From Marasmius tenuissimus (Eukaryota; Basidiomycota; Agaricomycetes; Agaricales; Marasmiaceae): DNA of 64,000 bases. The notes beneath the pieces were generated by a model. It saw only the letters and a list, made by a program, of their open reading frames with translations. It was not told the origin of the DNA and ran no database searches. Shown piece after piece: positions 33,215-44,898 of this stretch (within the stretch, counting starts at the first letter, position 1; each line of letters opens with the position of its first letter). Made by a program: the position numbers and the translations under genes. The DNA is taken from assembly GCA_029532415.1 (NCBI GenBank), contig JAQOTA010000049.1, forward strand, positions 372,001-436,000. Direction: 5' to 3'.

Positions 33215-34778
33215 TCAAACACCGGTGACTCCAACGAGATATTCTGCGATACGAGAAGTGTAAACTTATGGATGGGAAGACATTGACGTTCGAGTAGTCA
33301 CTCACCTCTGGTTAGTTCGAAAGCAGCGAATGTGCTGGCAGCAGCAGGTATACTGTTGGCGGAGACGTGGATGGGATAAGCCGCGCGGATCAGTGGCATG
33401 CCAAACAAATCTTTACCTTCGTAGCACTGGATGGAACGACTGGTCAGTCGATCATCCATTATCAAGAGACCGGTCAGGAAACTCACATGATGGTGTCAAT
33501 CCGCTGAACAACCCTCTCCTATGTTAATACCAAACGCGTCGGCATCTTTTTCATTTTAGATGACAGGTAGCCACTCACGCTCCGGATTCTGCCAGAATGG
33601 CTCTGAACTCGCCCGCGACGTATTGCAGCGGTGTTCCGGTGGGTGGTGTCGCGCGGAGTTGAACACGGGATTTGATGACATCTGGATGGAAGGCGGGTCA
33701 GAAGGCGCGAATGTTCAGATGAAGCACGGGGCTCGACTAACCCAGTGGGTAACAGGCTAGCCAATACGCGACCTGTGGACGTGAGTCAAAGCTGGAAGAC
33801 CAGGGAGGTACAGAGAACTTACTCCACCTGTCGAACCGCTTGCAAGGAGTGCCCATACTGGGAGGTCTTTTCCGTATTTCGAGGTGAATTTCCGTTTTGA
33901 AAACTCATAAGCTGGACGAGAAACAACAATCAGACCTCCTTTCCACCGCTGAGCGAGATTCGTCTTGACCTGTGTAGAATCTAGTGCCAGATGGGTATCA
34001 GTGAGCGATGTGAGGAGACCATTACACACCCCGCGTATGCTGGTATCTCTCGCAGCACGGTTACCTGTCGCAGACGAAGTAAGAATTCGTATCGAGCACG
34101 AGCGACCGAAATGCACCCAATAGCCACGCATGACACCCTTCCGGAACCCCCATTCTGACCACATTTCTCGAGCTACTGTCCTGAGCCGTTTATCTGTCAC
34201 GCCTCCATACTGTCCCTGCATACGAACTTTGAACATCTCAACAGGACTGGCCAGAATTGCATTTGCAGCTCCTGCCATGGATCCGGCAAGAGCCGTCTCT
34301 GGAAGGGAGAGTTGAGGGAAAGGTGATACGATTCGCTTTGAAATGCCGTATGAGGCGAAGAGAAGAGAGTTCACGCCGGCTATACCGATCAGAGGACTGG
34401 CCATTCCTATCGTAAAAGTATTTCGTCGATTCGAGTGTGCATGAGAACTTGAAAATTGAATACGTACCCTTGTACAGCGCAAAGAACCCTTCCTTCCTTA
34501 TCGTTTGTGTCAGGATATCCATAGGACCTTTCTATGGAGAGTCAATCGTTCTGAGCCGGGTCTTCTGTACCATTTTTCACTCACAAACATTCCCTCTATA
34601 ACAAGATATATCAGAACTCCCTTCGGAGAAGACAAATCCAAAGCAACGTACTAGGCGCTATCTGAGCACGGGTCTTGACAGTGTCCAGAGGTTGCCCGAC
34701 TAGAACTTGCGCTGCGCCGCCTACACTTCCAGCGATGAGCTCGTTTACCGTGGCCAAAGTCGAGTTTTTTGACGACAT
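33215..34778 (-). CDS. Mitochondrial carrier protein (SLC25 family, Ymc1/Crc1-like)
   Basis: Inner-membrane solute carrier with three repeats, each bearing a PxD/ExxK signature: QPLDTVKTRAQ, SPVEMFKVRMQ and YPLDVIKSRVQ. The start MSSKNSTLATVNELIAGSVGG is direct, and the end is FAAFELTREYLVGVTGV across a final intron. QVLVGQPLDT and RGYWVTVLREIPAY are most like the Ymc1/acylcarnitine-type carriers; the substrate is not certain. About ten introns. Two exons are tiny: 11 nt at 33970-33980 (supplying the FYT of AGFYTAYEF) and 10 nt at 33417-33426 (supplying LLR of PSLLRSIPAA). Both are needed to preserve the conserved third-repeat sequence. A decayed partial copy lies at about 41380-41745. Confidence 0.88.
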
Positions 34779-35753
34779 GGTGGTGAATGTAGAAGGTTAA
34801 CCTGGGTTAACGCGAATATGTACTCGCCGTGCGCGAACTCGTCCCGGATGTTGTCAAAGTCATGGGAGATGGGAAATGAGGACATGCTGACGCAATTCTC
34901 ATTTGATGGGCAGAACAGGCAAGATCTTCCGGACTTTTCGGCTTCAGGGACCTGAGTGGTACCGCTTAACTTTCAAGTATTGCTCCACCAGCGAAACCAG
35001 GCTGACCTGCCAAGTCACTGATGAGCCCCGTCATACGGGTCGAGGCAGCTTCAGTCTAGACTAGGCGGATCATCTCCTGAAGATGATCTACGTTTCTAAC
35101 GGATCGTCGGAATACTTATAGTGAATTTTAATATCTGTAAGTCTGGCGGAATGTGATAGGCTATTGTCAATATGAAATAGAGTGACCAGGGTCTGAGAGG
35201 ACGTACCAGACTGATTGCGGCTCCCAGGCTGACTGTAGTTGTAAGATCCCGGCAGACTGAACGTTCATGCAAGATCCCGGCAGACTGAACGTTCGTGCAA
35301 GGTCCCGACAGACTGAGCACTATTGTAGGGCGCAGGGAGACTGACCGTCATGGAAAGACGTGACCAGACTGACCAAAATAGCAAGGTACCGACCGGCTGA
35401 CAACGATGGTCAGGCATAGTCAAACTGAGCAACATGACGAGACGTACCAATCCTGAGGGTGATGAGCAGGCCCAACCGGGCTGACGGTCATGCTAATACA
35501 GTAACAAGCTGAAAGAAATGGTCAGAACCGCGCAGGATGATACCTATAACAAGCTGTAACCATTCTCACGACCTCTCTCGATTCTCACTCAGGCTATATC
35601 ACAACGGTAGGTAGGCGGGAGCAAGAATGACATTGGACGACTGGCTAGAATACAAGCGGTGACGACGCAACAGGGAAAGCAGCGAGCAAATACACGAGTA
35701 CAAGGATGAAAGCATGAGCAACGAGCAGGGGTACAGAGGAAGAAAGGAAAAAA
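34779..35753. other. Intergenic region with degenerate tandem repeats
   Basis: The first 190 bases are the carrier promoter region and have a decayed duplicate near 41580-41742. From about 35180 to 35520 the sequence is a degenerate 28-bp tandem repeat (listed separately). No gene is supported. Confidence 0.6.
35180..35520. repeat. Degenerate 28-bp tandem repeat (minisatellite)
   Basis: Two adjacent units at 35243-35270 and 35271-35298 differ at one base; the unit starts AAGATCCCGGCAGACTGAAC. The next unit at 35299-35326 is clearly related, and further units on both sides keep a CAGACTGA-like core with increasing divergence. Array limits are approximate. Confidence 0.75.
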
Positions 35754-37737
35754 CTAAGCAGCAGGAGTGGGAGCGGCACCAGAAGAAGCAGCAGCAGCTT
35801 CAGCAGCAGCTGCTTCAGCGGCTTTAGCGGCAGCGGAAGCATCCTCTGCGTCTCGCAACGCGAAGAACCTCTCAAGGTTCGAGCCGGCCTGAGGCTTGGT
35901 GCGACAAAGGGACTTCTCGACACGGCCCTTAGCATTGCCAAAGACCCCCCTGTAATAATCAAGATCAGTACGAATAAAAGGAATGAGAAAGAGGACGACT
36001 TACTTGTTCCAAAACTGGACGATCTCTTGTTGTTGTTCAGGTTTCAGCCGACGATAGACAGCAAGTACGTTGTAGTAGAAGTCGCTGAAGCTAAAGTCTT
36101 CGTCGTCCTTGTTGGTATTACTGGAGGCGGATAAGGCGAATCGGACCTGAACGAGCCGTCAGAAATATAGAACAGGAGATATAAAGAAAACATACACGAG
36201 TGGCTAGGTATGCCATGAACTCTGCGGTAACGACGCGCATGTCCATCGACCTCGCCACATCGACGTGCTTGTTCTGACTTGCTGCGTTCCCAGATGTGAG
36301 CACATCTGCGGCACACTGGAAACAGTCGCATCAGTGACGTCTGAGAGAGTATCGAAAGACGGAAACCTACCCTGATCAAGAACGGTGACAGCAGGTAACC
36401 AGTCTCGAACTCCTCAGACTCCGGATCCTCCACTAGCAAGACGTCATAGAGCAAGGCAGGAAAACCGCTCGCGTTGAGCGGTTTGACTGGCTCCACGCGA
36501 TACTGATCCAATATCCTATACGGGGGTATTAGCGAGTACACGACACAAAAGAAAAACGAAAAGAGGCTTACTCTTGTTTCGTGGCATCATCACCCTTCAA
36601 ATAGTCGCGTATGTCTTCCCAGTTGACCATGACTTCGAGAGTGCCGTCGTTACCGATGCCGCGGTCGGCCTTGGAACCTTTAGACGAAAAAGTCTGCAGG
36701 GTGTTGAGGCCGGTGTAGACGTTGGGGTTGAGAAGGTCGCGCATATCAGTCTTGAGGGTGTTATTGTCGTCGTACAGGACCTGGTTCGCAGTTTTCGTCA
36801 ACTGTGATGAGTGCATGTCAGTTGAGGTTCAACGAGATAGGGATCACGTACGCTGGCCATCAAATCCGTCAGGAATTTGACTTCGCCTTTCTCTGCACAC
36901 CAGTCGATGTATTCGACGTACGCAGGACATTTCTTCTTGAGCTTCTGCCAGGCTTCGATGCAGTGCTTATGGAACGCGGTACTTTCACTTGAGATACATA
37001 AATCAGTTATTATATGCGGTCAGAGAAAGGATATATACGTACTCGTCCTCATCAGGTTTGTCGGCGGGCCATGAAGGTTCCGGCTCTTGACCGTCTTGAC
37101 CATCTTGACCATCTTGAGGGTCTTGAGGGTCTTGAGGGTCTTGCTCGGGGTCTCCATCTTGACCGCGCTCATCTTGATGTCCGTCTACCTGAGCTTCGTC
37201 GTCGTCTACCTCGGCGTCACGGTCTCCCTCTGGATCTTGGTCGCGGTCTTCGCAGCCTGGTGGTAATACTCCGGTGTCCGGAAGTCCAGCCGCGAGGACC
37301 GACCAGTTCTCCTTCTGTTCCCACTTGACCCCCTCGAGGACGATCGTGTAGAGAGGGAGGTAAGCGTCGATGCATCGCTTGTAATACTTACAGCCTTCCT
37401 TCATGAGCGTGATCCTCTTCTTCTTCTTTGGCTGATTGACTTTGCTGTAGGTGATGGAGGTCAGTGAACGACGAAGCGAGCGCATATAGGCACGAGTAAA
37501 AAAAACGTACATGAGCTTGGGCTTCTTCGTCTTCCGGGCATCCTTCAGTGCTTCCTCGCACTCCTTGCGTTTCTGCTTGACGGCATCTGGGGTTGGAGGT
37601 CGAGGAGGAGAAGAGGAGCGCGGTGGTGACGGCGGCAGAGGACCGGTTCCAGCACCGTTTTGACGACGGGAGGGCTGAGGCTGAGGGCGGGAGGGCCTAG
37701 TCTCATTCCGAGAGGCTCTGTCACGACGAGAATTCAT
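35754..37737 (-). CDS. Lineage-specific agaricomycete protein of unknown function (possibly DUF6698-like)
   Basis: Eight or so exons join into a frame from MNSRRDRASRNETR to SSGAAPTPAA. The first part is Pro/Ser/Arg-rich and disordered, with a basic patch (KTKKPKL) and MKEGCKYYKRCIDAYLPLY. A low-complexity acidic linker has repeats of PQD and GQD units. The conserved-looking core contains CIEAWQKLKKKCPAYVEYI, TGYLLSPFLIRCAADV, MRVVTAEFMAYLATRVRFA and FSFSDFYYNVLAVYRRL. The tail KSLCRTKPQAGSNLERFFA ends in an Ala-rich run. Proteins of this layout occur in many copies in mushroom genomes; the DUF6698 label is from memory of that pattern and is unverified. No function can be given. Its flanks are repeat-rich. 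Confidence 0.6.
37088..37145. repeat. 9-bp in-frame tandem repeat in acidic linker
   Basis: CTTGACCAT and CTTGAGGGT units repeat about six times, encoding Gln-Asp with Gly or Pro in the protein on the minus strand. The repeat is a multiple of three, so length changes would keep the frame. Confidence 0.75.
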
Positions 37738-39043
37738 GGGGATGGTCGTGGTACGGGAGCAAGAGGCGTTGGGGAAGGAAGGGAGGAAGGGGAGGAGGCC
37801 CTTATAGGGCTGGCTGGCTGAGTTTGAAAACGCGTCCTGTCGCGTCATCCCGTATTTGGCTGGGGCGCGTTAGTCACTCCTGTCACACAGGTCATGCGAG
37901 AGGGTCACAACGATGAATTTCCTGTAGATACCGCTACGTAGAACTTGTAGCTATGTCAAGAAAATGGTGCGATAATGGCTGAATTTCTACACGACGAACC
38001 TCTACACGATGGGACCAGTCTTCGCGTGCTTCTTTCCTCGGCTGGTCCATGTACTTATTTCCCGCTGCTCGTTGCTCCGCCGATTCCTTCACCCTCGCGA
38101 CATGCATGCCGGGATGGAGATCCAGCAGCTCGTCGGTGAGTTTCTCCTCTCCTGCGCTTCTCTCGACGACCCCCGCAACGATCCAGTGATTCTCTTCTTT
38201 CTTTTCGTTGAAGTAGAAAGTACGAATCCTACGGACAAGTTTCCCGATGTGCTCAACGTCGCCGGACGTGGTGATTTGTGCCCGAGACTGGCTTGCACCC
38301 GAGACTTGCGCACGATGGCACTTTGCGAGCAGCCTGGCCGCTTCTGAGCCTGGCCTGGTATGTGGCTTATGGTAGATAGTTAAACTGGGGCTCTGTGTCC
38401 AGACGCTGAGCAGCCTCTGTACAGACGTAGCCGGTCTGAGGCTTTCTGTCCAGACCCGGCCATCCTTGGGCGCTCTGACCAGCGTCTGATCGTTTTCCGA
38501 TAAGACTATTCTAATCTTATTTAATCTTACACGCCGCTGATCATTATCTTATCAGGATTCCTCAGGCTTCCAATGCCTTCTCACTCGACCTTTAGACTGC
38601 CGGTATGTTATGAGTGTATTATCACAGGCTACAATACTAACTACGACTGATCAACGACATATCAGGGTCGGTAAGTCTATTGCTATCGGGTCACCACGGT
38701 CAGACACTGAGCAGACCGTCCTGGGTTTGCTGGTGTCAACTGGAACTAGTAGACTTGCAAACGGGAAAGCGATGGGACTAACTGTGAGTATAATTACTCG
38801 ATCCTATATGATATTTGGTCATATAATAATACCCCTCTTGAGTAGCTGAGGCTCGACAGACCAGTGGAAGGCACGGCAAAAATAAAATAAAATAGAATAA
38901 CCCCGGCTCACGGGGAAAGGGGAGGAGGGAAATAAGGTTGAGCTTTGCGACGTCAAGAGGGCGTACAGTTGCGTGAAAACAGATTGAAATGAGAAAGTGG
39001 GATAGGTATTAACGATCTACACCAGCGAAGCACGCCTCATTCT
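37738..39043. other. Intergenic region, no gene seen
   Basis: A 112-codon plus-strand frame at 38009-38347 is not recognised. At 38390-38480 and 38690-38720 CAGAC/CTGAGC words recur, faintly like the minisatellite core at 35.2 kb on the other side of the neighbouring gene. An A-rich run (AAAATAAAATAAAATAG) lies near 38880. Confidence 0.5.
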
Positions 39044-40577
39044 CTAGCTTTCCGGTCGGGTGTCGATTGGTGGACCCTTTCTCCCTCGGAAGTCCAATTC
39101 TGTCTCGTCGACCGGATCGGCTACTATTGATATCTGAACCTCATGGAGAGGTTCCTCGTTCCTCGGAACTGTGATAGAGGCATTCAAGGACGATAATTCA
39201 CTGACATGGTCGCGCTCGACCGTCAGACCTAGCCCAACCCGGACCATAATCAACAAGGGGGCGAAGGCCTGGTCAGGCAGGGGAGTGTCATGGATGTTGA
39301 TTATCGATAGGCAGTGACATACTCACGATCACTTGAGGAAACAAGTATGGCATTACCGTGAGCGCATCGTGGTCGGTTCTGCCAGTGTTGAGAGCATAGA
39401 AAACGGTGTATATAACCTCGAAGATCGGGATGAGCATGCCCGACTCCACGCTTGTAAAAATTCATCAGCAAGCCGTCCGCGCACCAAGCTGGGCAGAACG
39501 CACGTCAAGGCTATAACGGAGTCGTATTTCCGCAACGAAGAACACACGACTCGATTTTCGGGGGACACGAGTCGCCGAAGTTGTCTTCTCACCCACCAGA
39601 TCCTTCCAGCTGAAAGAGCTACAACTCAGGATTTTCTGAAAAGCAAAGTTACCGAGAAGCCATACCAATCAATGCGGTTAGAAGCATATGCGCGACTGCC
39701 GCAAGCGCCAAGGCGATTGTCGTGGACACCATAGATTGATTGCGAGCTTGGGCGCTTTCTTGATCCTGCAGATCAGCTCTGTAATAGTCCATTTTGATGT
39801 ATTGACGCAGTCCAGTGTAGTACATCCCTTGGAAATATCAGCGTACCACTGCGGTGAGTCGGAGACACCGGAAGATGATTTCACTAACCCGTCTCAGCGC
39901 TGATAACCAGCAAGGGAGTAGCAATGACCTTCCAGCTGCGACTCCATATGTTGAAGCACCGATACACCTGATACGGTCGGCTCATTTTAACCTGATGGGA
40001 TGTAGAAGAGCGATGAATACTGACTAAGATCATGAATGCTGTAAAGCTAAACAAGAAGACGAGGAGCGCTTGGTACTATCGTGAGTACCGAGAAAAACAT
40101 ACTCAATGAGGTGAATGACGACGAGAAGCACGATACTGAATCTGCTAGTGAGCGATTCGTCGGAAGCACGCCAGAATAGTTGGCAATACTGACCCACATG
40201 CTCGCTCGTCTATCTTAGGTGGGGCGGTGGGCATGCTGAGCTCCAGCCCTGCAACCGTCGTGGAAGTACAAAGCACAGCAGATGCGGTCGCCAATGCAAA
40301 TACCACTGTAGAAGAGACTGCTTGAAATATGATTCCGTCCCGGGCTTTTCGTTTCGAGAGTAGATACATTCCAATGCAGAAAAGTACTGTGTTGAAGCCT
40401 GCGAGGGAGATCGGAGGGTGATTGGCCATGGGTGAACACGGAATTATATCTGCCTACCATAGACTATGATCTGGCTCTGTTAAGTTCATTCTCAAGGTCA
40501 GTTCAGCCCTTGTAAGTTCTTCGAGAAAACCGCACCCATCCGGAGAGGAAGATCACCACCAAGGTAGAGCTGGCCAT
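39044..40577 (-). CDS. Seven-transmembrane protein, tandem family copy A
   Basis: About ten short exons join into a multi-pass membrane protein. It begins MASSTLVVIFLSGW, then FNTVLFCIGMYLLSKRKARD, FQAVSSTVVFALATASAVL, FSIVLLVVIHLIE, a cytoplasmic-looking VYRCFNIWSRSWKVIATPLL, GMYYTGLRQYI, STTIALALAAVAHMLLTALI, GRIWWVRRQLRRLV, KYDSVIALTVESGMLIPIFE and finally FAPLLIMVRVGLGLTVERDHVS with a charged tail ending TRPES. Hydrophobic segments number about seven. The family is common and unannotated in agaricomycetes; the IMVRVGLGLT segment is its most conserved mark. It could be a receptor or a transporter, and no ligand motif is visible. All exon junctions traced are in frame. Confidence 0.7.
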
Positions 40578-41379
40578 TTCAGGGTTGTGGGCTCTAATTT
40601 GGCAATGAGACCTTAAATGGATGATCTCGAATCAGCAGGTGGAAGGACCCGTAAGTTTCAGTAAATATACAGAAAATTTGCGAAAGTTTTTCTGATGAGA
40701 GTGCCTGGATCCGACCTTCGTGTCAAGAAGCGCGCCAAACTTGTCCCCATATAAGGTTCGCTATCAGTCTCACATACATATCCATCAAGCTGAATGTGGT
40801 CCTGTGCCCAGTATGGGTTGAGATGATCGGGATAGTGGTACATCACCCTTTGGTAGTATATGGTTCCGAGCGTGAGATTTAATGACTTACGCTTGGACGC
40901 GCGTGGACTGCATCAAGTCGGTATCTGATGAGGTCAAGTCATGGTCGTCGTGGATTCAGAGTCTGTACAGGACCCTAAGGGAACCCGGTGGCGAGTTTAC
41001 TAGTCGAGGGGGAATCGAGGAACTCGAGTCTCAGCCAGGGCGATACTGTGCCTGGTGGGGGTGGAAACACAGTAAAGCCTCGCGGACAGTCTGGGCTGGC
41101 CGACCGCGCAGCAGATAGCGTCACCATTCTATCAAGCAACACGTCTAATGAGGAATGTTGTTGAGTAATTGACTTGGTGTTTCTGCTGACTACCGGCTGT
41201 GTACGTACCAGCTCGGGTGCGGCCCACAAGTCCTGATCATCTACATCGGCTTCGAATGTGGAGACACGAGTGCGCCCTCAACTCCCAATTGGCTACGGAA
41301 GCTTGTCCAAATCGTTCAGAGTCGTGATGGCGTTTCGAATATGATGGAACAGGGCCACGAGGAAAGGTTTATTGATGTA
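40578..41379. other. Intergenic region between 7TM copies A and B
   Basis: Upstream of copy A, 40690-40760 resembles 43795-43840 upstream of copy B (ATCCGACCTTCGT in both), pointing to a duplicated promoter. A 78-codon frame at 40882-41118 is not recognised. Confidence 0.5.
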
Positions 41380-41745
41380 TCCTTGTGCGGAGAGTCGAAT
41401 GAGATGAATCGCACAGATTAACGGCGGTGCACTTACCAGACTGTCACTTTCGTGGTATAGCACTGAGCGGCAATGACTAGTCAGTCAATTATCCAGTAAG
41501 TTTTGGAAACGAGGTCGTCTGACTAGACTTGGGCTGCATCGGCTAGCCGCCTCGCAAGCTTCCAGGGGTCTTCTTCATCGTGGCGAAATTCGAGTTTTTT
41601 GGCGACGTGATGGTTAATGTGGAGGGCCGAGTGAACATGTACCCGTGCAAACTCCGCTCCGATGAGTAGTGAAATGAGGACATGCTGACGCAATTTTCAA
41701 ACACGGATTTTTCGGCTTTAGGGACTGAGTAGTAGCATGCCGATT
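41380..41745 (-). pseudogene. Relic of the mitochondrial carrier gene
   Basis: Two pieces match the carrier at 33.2-34.97 kb. The segment 41580-41742 corresponds to the carrier's first codons and promoter: SPKNSNFAT parallels SSKNSTLAT, the start ATG is replaced by ACG, and GAAATGAGGACATGCTGACG is identical in both. The segment 41390-41510 corresponds to the carrier's late intron and the 10-nt exon region (TAGCACTG and GACTAGTCAGTCAATTATCCA against GACTGGTCAGTCGATCATCCA). The body between is missing. Same strand as the parent gene. Confidence 0.7.
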
Positions 41746-41992
41746 GCCACCAACTTGTAAATGTATAAATTCCATTGCAAACTATCCCCTCGGATACTCG
41801 TTGCATTTTCCTGTCTCGACTTCAGTTCCACGCCCTCTCCCCGCCACAAAGTTCGACCTCATTTCCCTACTCCCCCTCAGTGCCACGTACCAAGTCCGCC
41901 AAGCCTCAGCCACTCCAGCGACACGGTACTTGGTGTGTTACCTGGGCAATTGTCATTCTGTGAGTCGACATCGCTTGCCCGGGCCTTGTTCT

Positions 41993-43536
41993 TCAGTTTC
42001 CCGGTTGGCTGTCTATCGGCGGACTTTTTCTCCCTCGGAGGTCCAGTTCTATCTCGTTGTCCGGGCGAGCGACGACCGATATCCTCACCTCACGGGGAGT
42101 AGTATCCAAGAGATGAGGCAATGAACTGGAGGTATTCAAAAACGATAAGCCACTAACATGATCACGCTCAATGGTCAGGCCCAATCCAACCCGAACCATA
42201 ATCAGCAAAGGGGCGAAGGCCTAATCAGGCAGGGGAATGTCACGAATGTTGACTATGGATAAAAAGGAACCTACTCACAATTATTTGAGGACCCATGGAT
42301 GATATGATCATGGTCACATTGCGGCTGGTGCCCTCAGTGGCAGCGAGCACATTAAAAGTGGTGCAAATGACCTCGAAGATTGGGATGATCATGCCCGACT
42401 CCACGCTTGCAGATAATTATCAGCAAGTCCTTCGAGTAACAAGCTGGTTGAAGCGCACGTCATGGCTATAACGGAGTCGTATTTCCGCAATGAAGAATCC
42501 GCAACTCGGTTTTCGGGGGCTACAAGGTGTAGGAGCTGTCTCTTCACCCACCAGATTCTTCCGGCTGAAAGAGATCTTCAAATCAGATGGTGACATGAAG
42601 TAAAGTCAACAGGGACCCATACCAATCATCACGGTTAAAAGGGTATGCGCAAATGCCCCGAATGCCAAGGCGGCCGTCGTAAAAACCATGGATTGTTTCA
42701 GAATCTCAATACTTCCTTGTTCCTGTAGGCCAGTTGCGTCGTTGAGTTCGACGTAATTAGGCAGTCCAGCGTAGTACATCCCTTCGGTATGTCGACAAGA
42801 CATTGTGATAAGACGGTGGCCTCGGAAGATGGACACAGATTCTCTCACCCGTCTCGGCAGTGATGGCCACCAAAGGGGCAGCAATGATCTTCCAACTCCG
42901 ACCCCAGACGTTGAAACAGCGATATACCTAGTAAAAACCTCGCTTGATCATGACGGAATATGAAAAATTTGATAGACACTGACGAGTATCATGAATACTG
43001 TAAAGCTCAAGGAGAAGAGGTGTCAGTGTCGCTTGAGTTTGTTGTAAGTATCGAGAGAAACATACTCAATGAGATGAAGAGCGATAAACTGTATGGTACT
43101 GCAACTGAGTGAGCATTTTGTTGACATGTTGGAGTGAACTGCACGATCTACCTGCATGCTCGCACGTCTATCTTGGGTGGGGCCGAGGAAATGCTAAGCC
43201 CTGCAACTGTCGCAGAAATTCCAAGTACAACGGACATGGTCGCCAATGCAAAGACCACTGTAGAAGAAACCGCCTGGAACACGGTTCCGTCCCGAGCCTT
43301 CCGTTTTAAGAGTAGATGCATTCCAATTGAGAATAGCACTGTGTTGAAGCCTGCAAGGGTCCCCGGTCGAATGAGTTTCCTCCAAGTCATCCGCGACTTG
43401 TAGATGTACCTACCGTAGATCAGGATCTGGTCCTGTGAGTCCATTCCCAAAGTCAGCAGCAGAACATCTTATAAGAGTTACGAGAGAACCACACCCATTC
43501 GGAGAGGAAGAGCACCATCAAGGAAGAGCCGGACAT
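41993..43536 (-). CDS. Seven-transmembrane protein, tandem family copy B
   Basis: Same exon plan as copy A: MSGSSLMVLFLSEW, DQILIYG, FNTVLFSIGMHLLLKRKARD, FQAVSSTVVFALATMSVVL, APPKIDVRAC, GMYYAGLPNYVELND, FTTAALAFGAFAHTLLTVMI, GRIWWVKRQLLHLV, KYDSVIAMTVESGMIIPIFE and FAPLLIMVRVGLGLTIERDHVS, ending DSQPGN at the TGA whose complement is 41993-41995. The junctions I traced are consensus and in frame, so the gene appears functional. The C-terminal tail after the last membrane segment is charged and varies between copies. Its 3' flank (CAAAGTTCGACCTCATTTCC near 41850) is also found beside copy D. Role unknown. Confidence 0.7.
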
Positions 43537-44898
43537 TGTGGAATGGTGGCGGCCTCTAATCTGGCGAGTCCTTAAATACATGCTATCGAATTAGTAGGTG
43601 CGAAACCGGTGAGTTTCATCAGAATGCAGTACTAGTGAGACAACCCACCTTAGGAGAAAACAACGTGATTTCTGTAGCCCACACAAGGAGTATTCGAGCT
43701 AAAGTGGAACCACATCACGAAGAGATGTGATGGCGATATCAGAATCTGGTGTTTGCATATCGCTTTCCATCTTCCTAGTCGATCGGACCGAATATCTGTA
43801 TCCGACCTTCGTATCGGTGCTACACGCTAAACCTGCCATCCTCATCTCAGTTCCGAGGTACCAATCCGCCAAACATATGCGTCAGTGTTGGCGAAACCTC
43901 AGGGTGCCCTACGGCTTACAGTTAGCAGTGGCTGACAAATTACAACGCGAGGAGTCCGAGCAACGAACAATAATCTCTCACGCCTGCGAATCTAGGTCTA
44001 AGGTAACTCGATCTGTTTGCACCCAAACAAACCCACGTGGCCAATGGAAATTGGGTGACGCCTTGTGACGCGTTGCCACTTGCCGCTCGCGACGCCCCAT
44101 CACGGCCATTGCATAGTCAAGTACTCCCGATGCGAAGAAAAGGCCGCGCAGTCGACAATATCACCTCCCTACCTTACTTTTGACCTATATTTGGAAGAGA
44201 TACAGGTAATAGGTATATTCTGTACGATAGTTGCCAGGGGTGCAAACGGCCAGGGACGGCACACAGCTCAGAGCTGGGGCATCGAAAACTTATTTCGTTG
44301 CAGGATATGAAGATGACGCCTTGCTTTTTGGTGAGTCTTTTTGACGTCAAATATGCGGAGTTCGATTTAAATTTTACTACATATTTGAAGCCCAAATATG
44401 CGTTGAACCATTAGTCATACTCTTCTGGCATGCTTCTGTTTGTGTAGAAATTACATTCACGCCCAGCTATGGCAGATACGGGTCCTTCGCACAAGTTTCC
44501 AGCGAGTCCCGCGTCTTCAGCTCCTAGTTGGCCGAGGAAGCATGTCCCGAACATCCCATCACAGTGATTGATGCTGCGGTGAGGCCACGAGGGAAGGCTC
44601 GTTTTTGCTAGACTTTCATGATGCACTACAGCACCCCGAATCCTACAAGCAACGATCAGCCCCAGCAAAGATGTTCCTGGATGACAGAAATAACTGACAT
44701 CGATTTCGCCATCATTGCGGGAAGCGAAGACGGGACGTTTGGTGGGGGCTAAATCACATCTCGAGATCCTCGCCATGGCTGCGGGTAGACGCGGGAGGCT
44801 GTAGTTTTCAGCAAGCCTCATCAGCGAAGGTAAAACCACAAGGATCTACAGTGATGTTCGCTTAATCCATTCCTTCGCAGCTTGCCACCATCCCAACC
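43537..44898. other. Intergenic region between 7TM copy B and the P450
   Basis: Frames at 43727-44068 (plus) and 44411-44839 (minus) are open but show no family motif. The P450 downstream lacks a visible membrane-anchor exon, and none was found here on the plus strand. Near the right end a splice acceptor-like CTTCGCAG ends at 44880. Confidence 0.45.

Noticed and set aside
34040..34130. Frameshift in the mitochondrial carrier
   Set aside because: The apparent break is resolved by an intron and the 11-nt exon at 33970-33980, which restore the conserved AGFYTAYEF.
37088..37145. CRISPR-like or regulatory repeat
   Set aside because: Units are 9 bp, contiguous and in frame within a coding exon; they encode a low-complexity acidic linker.
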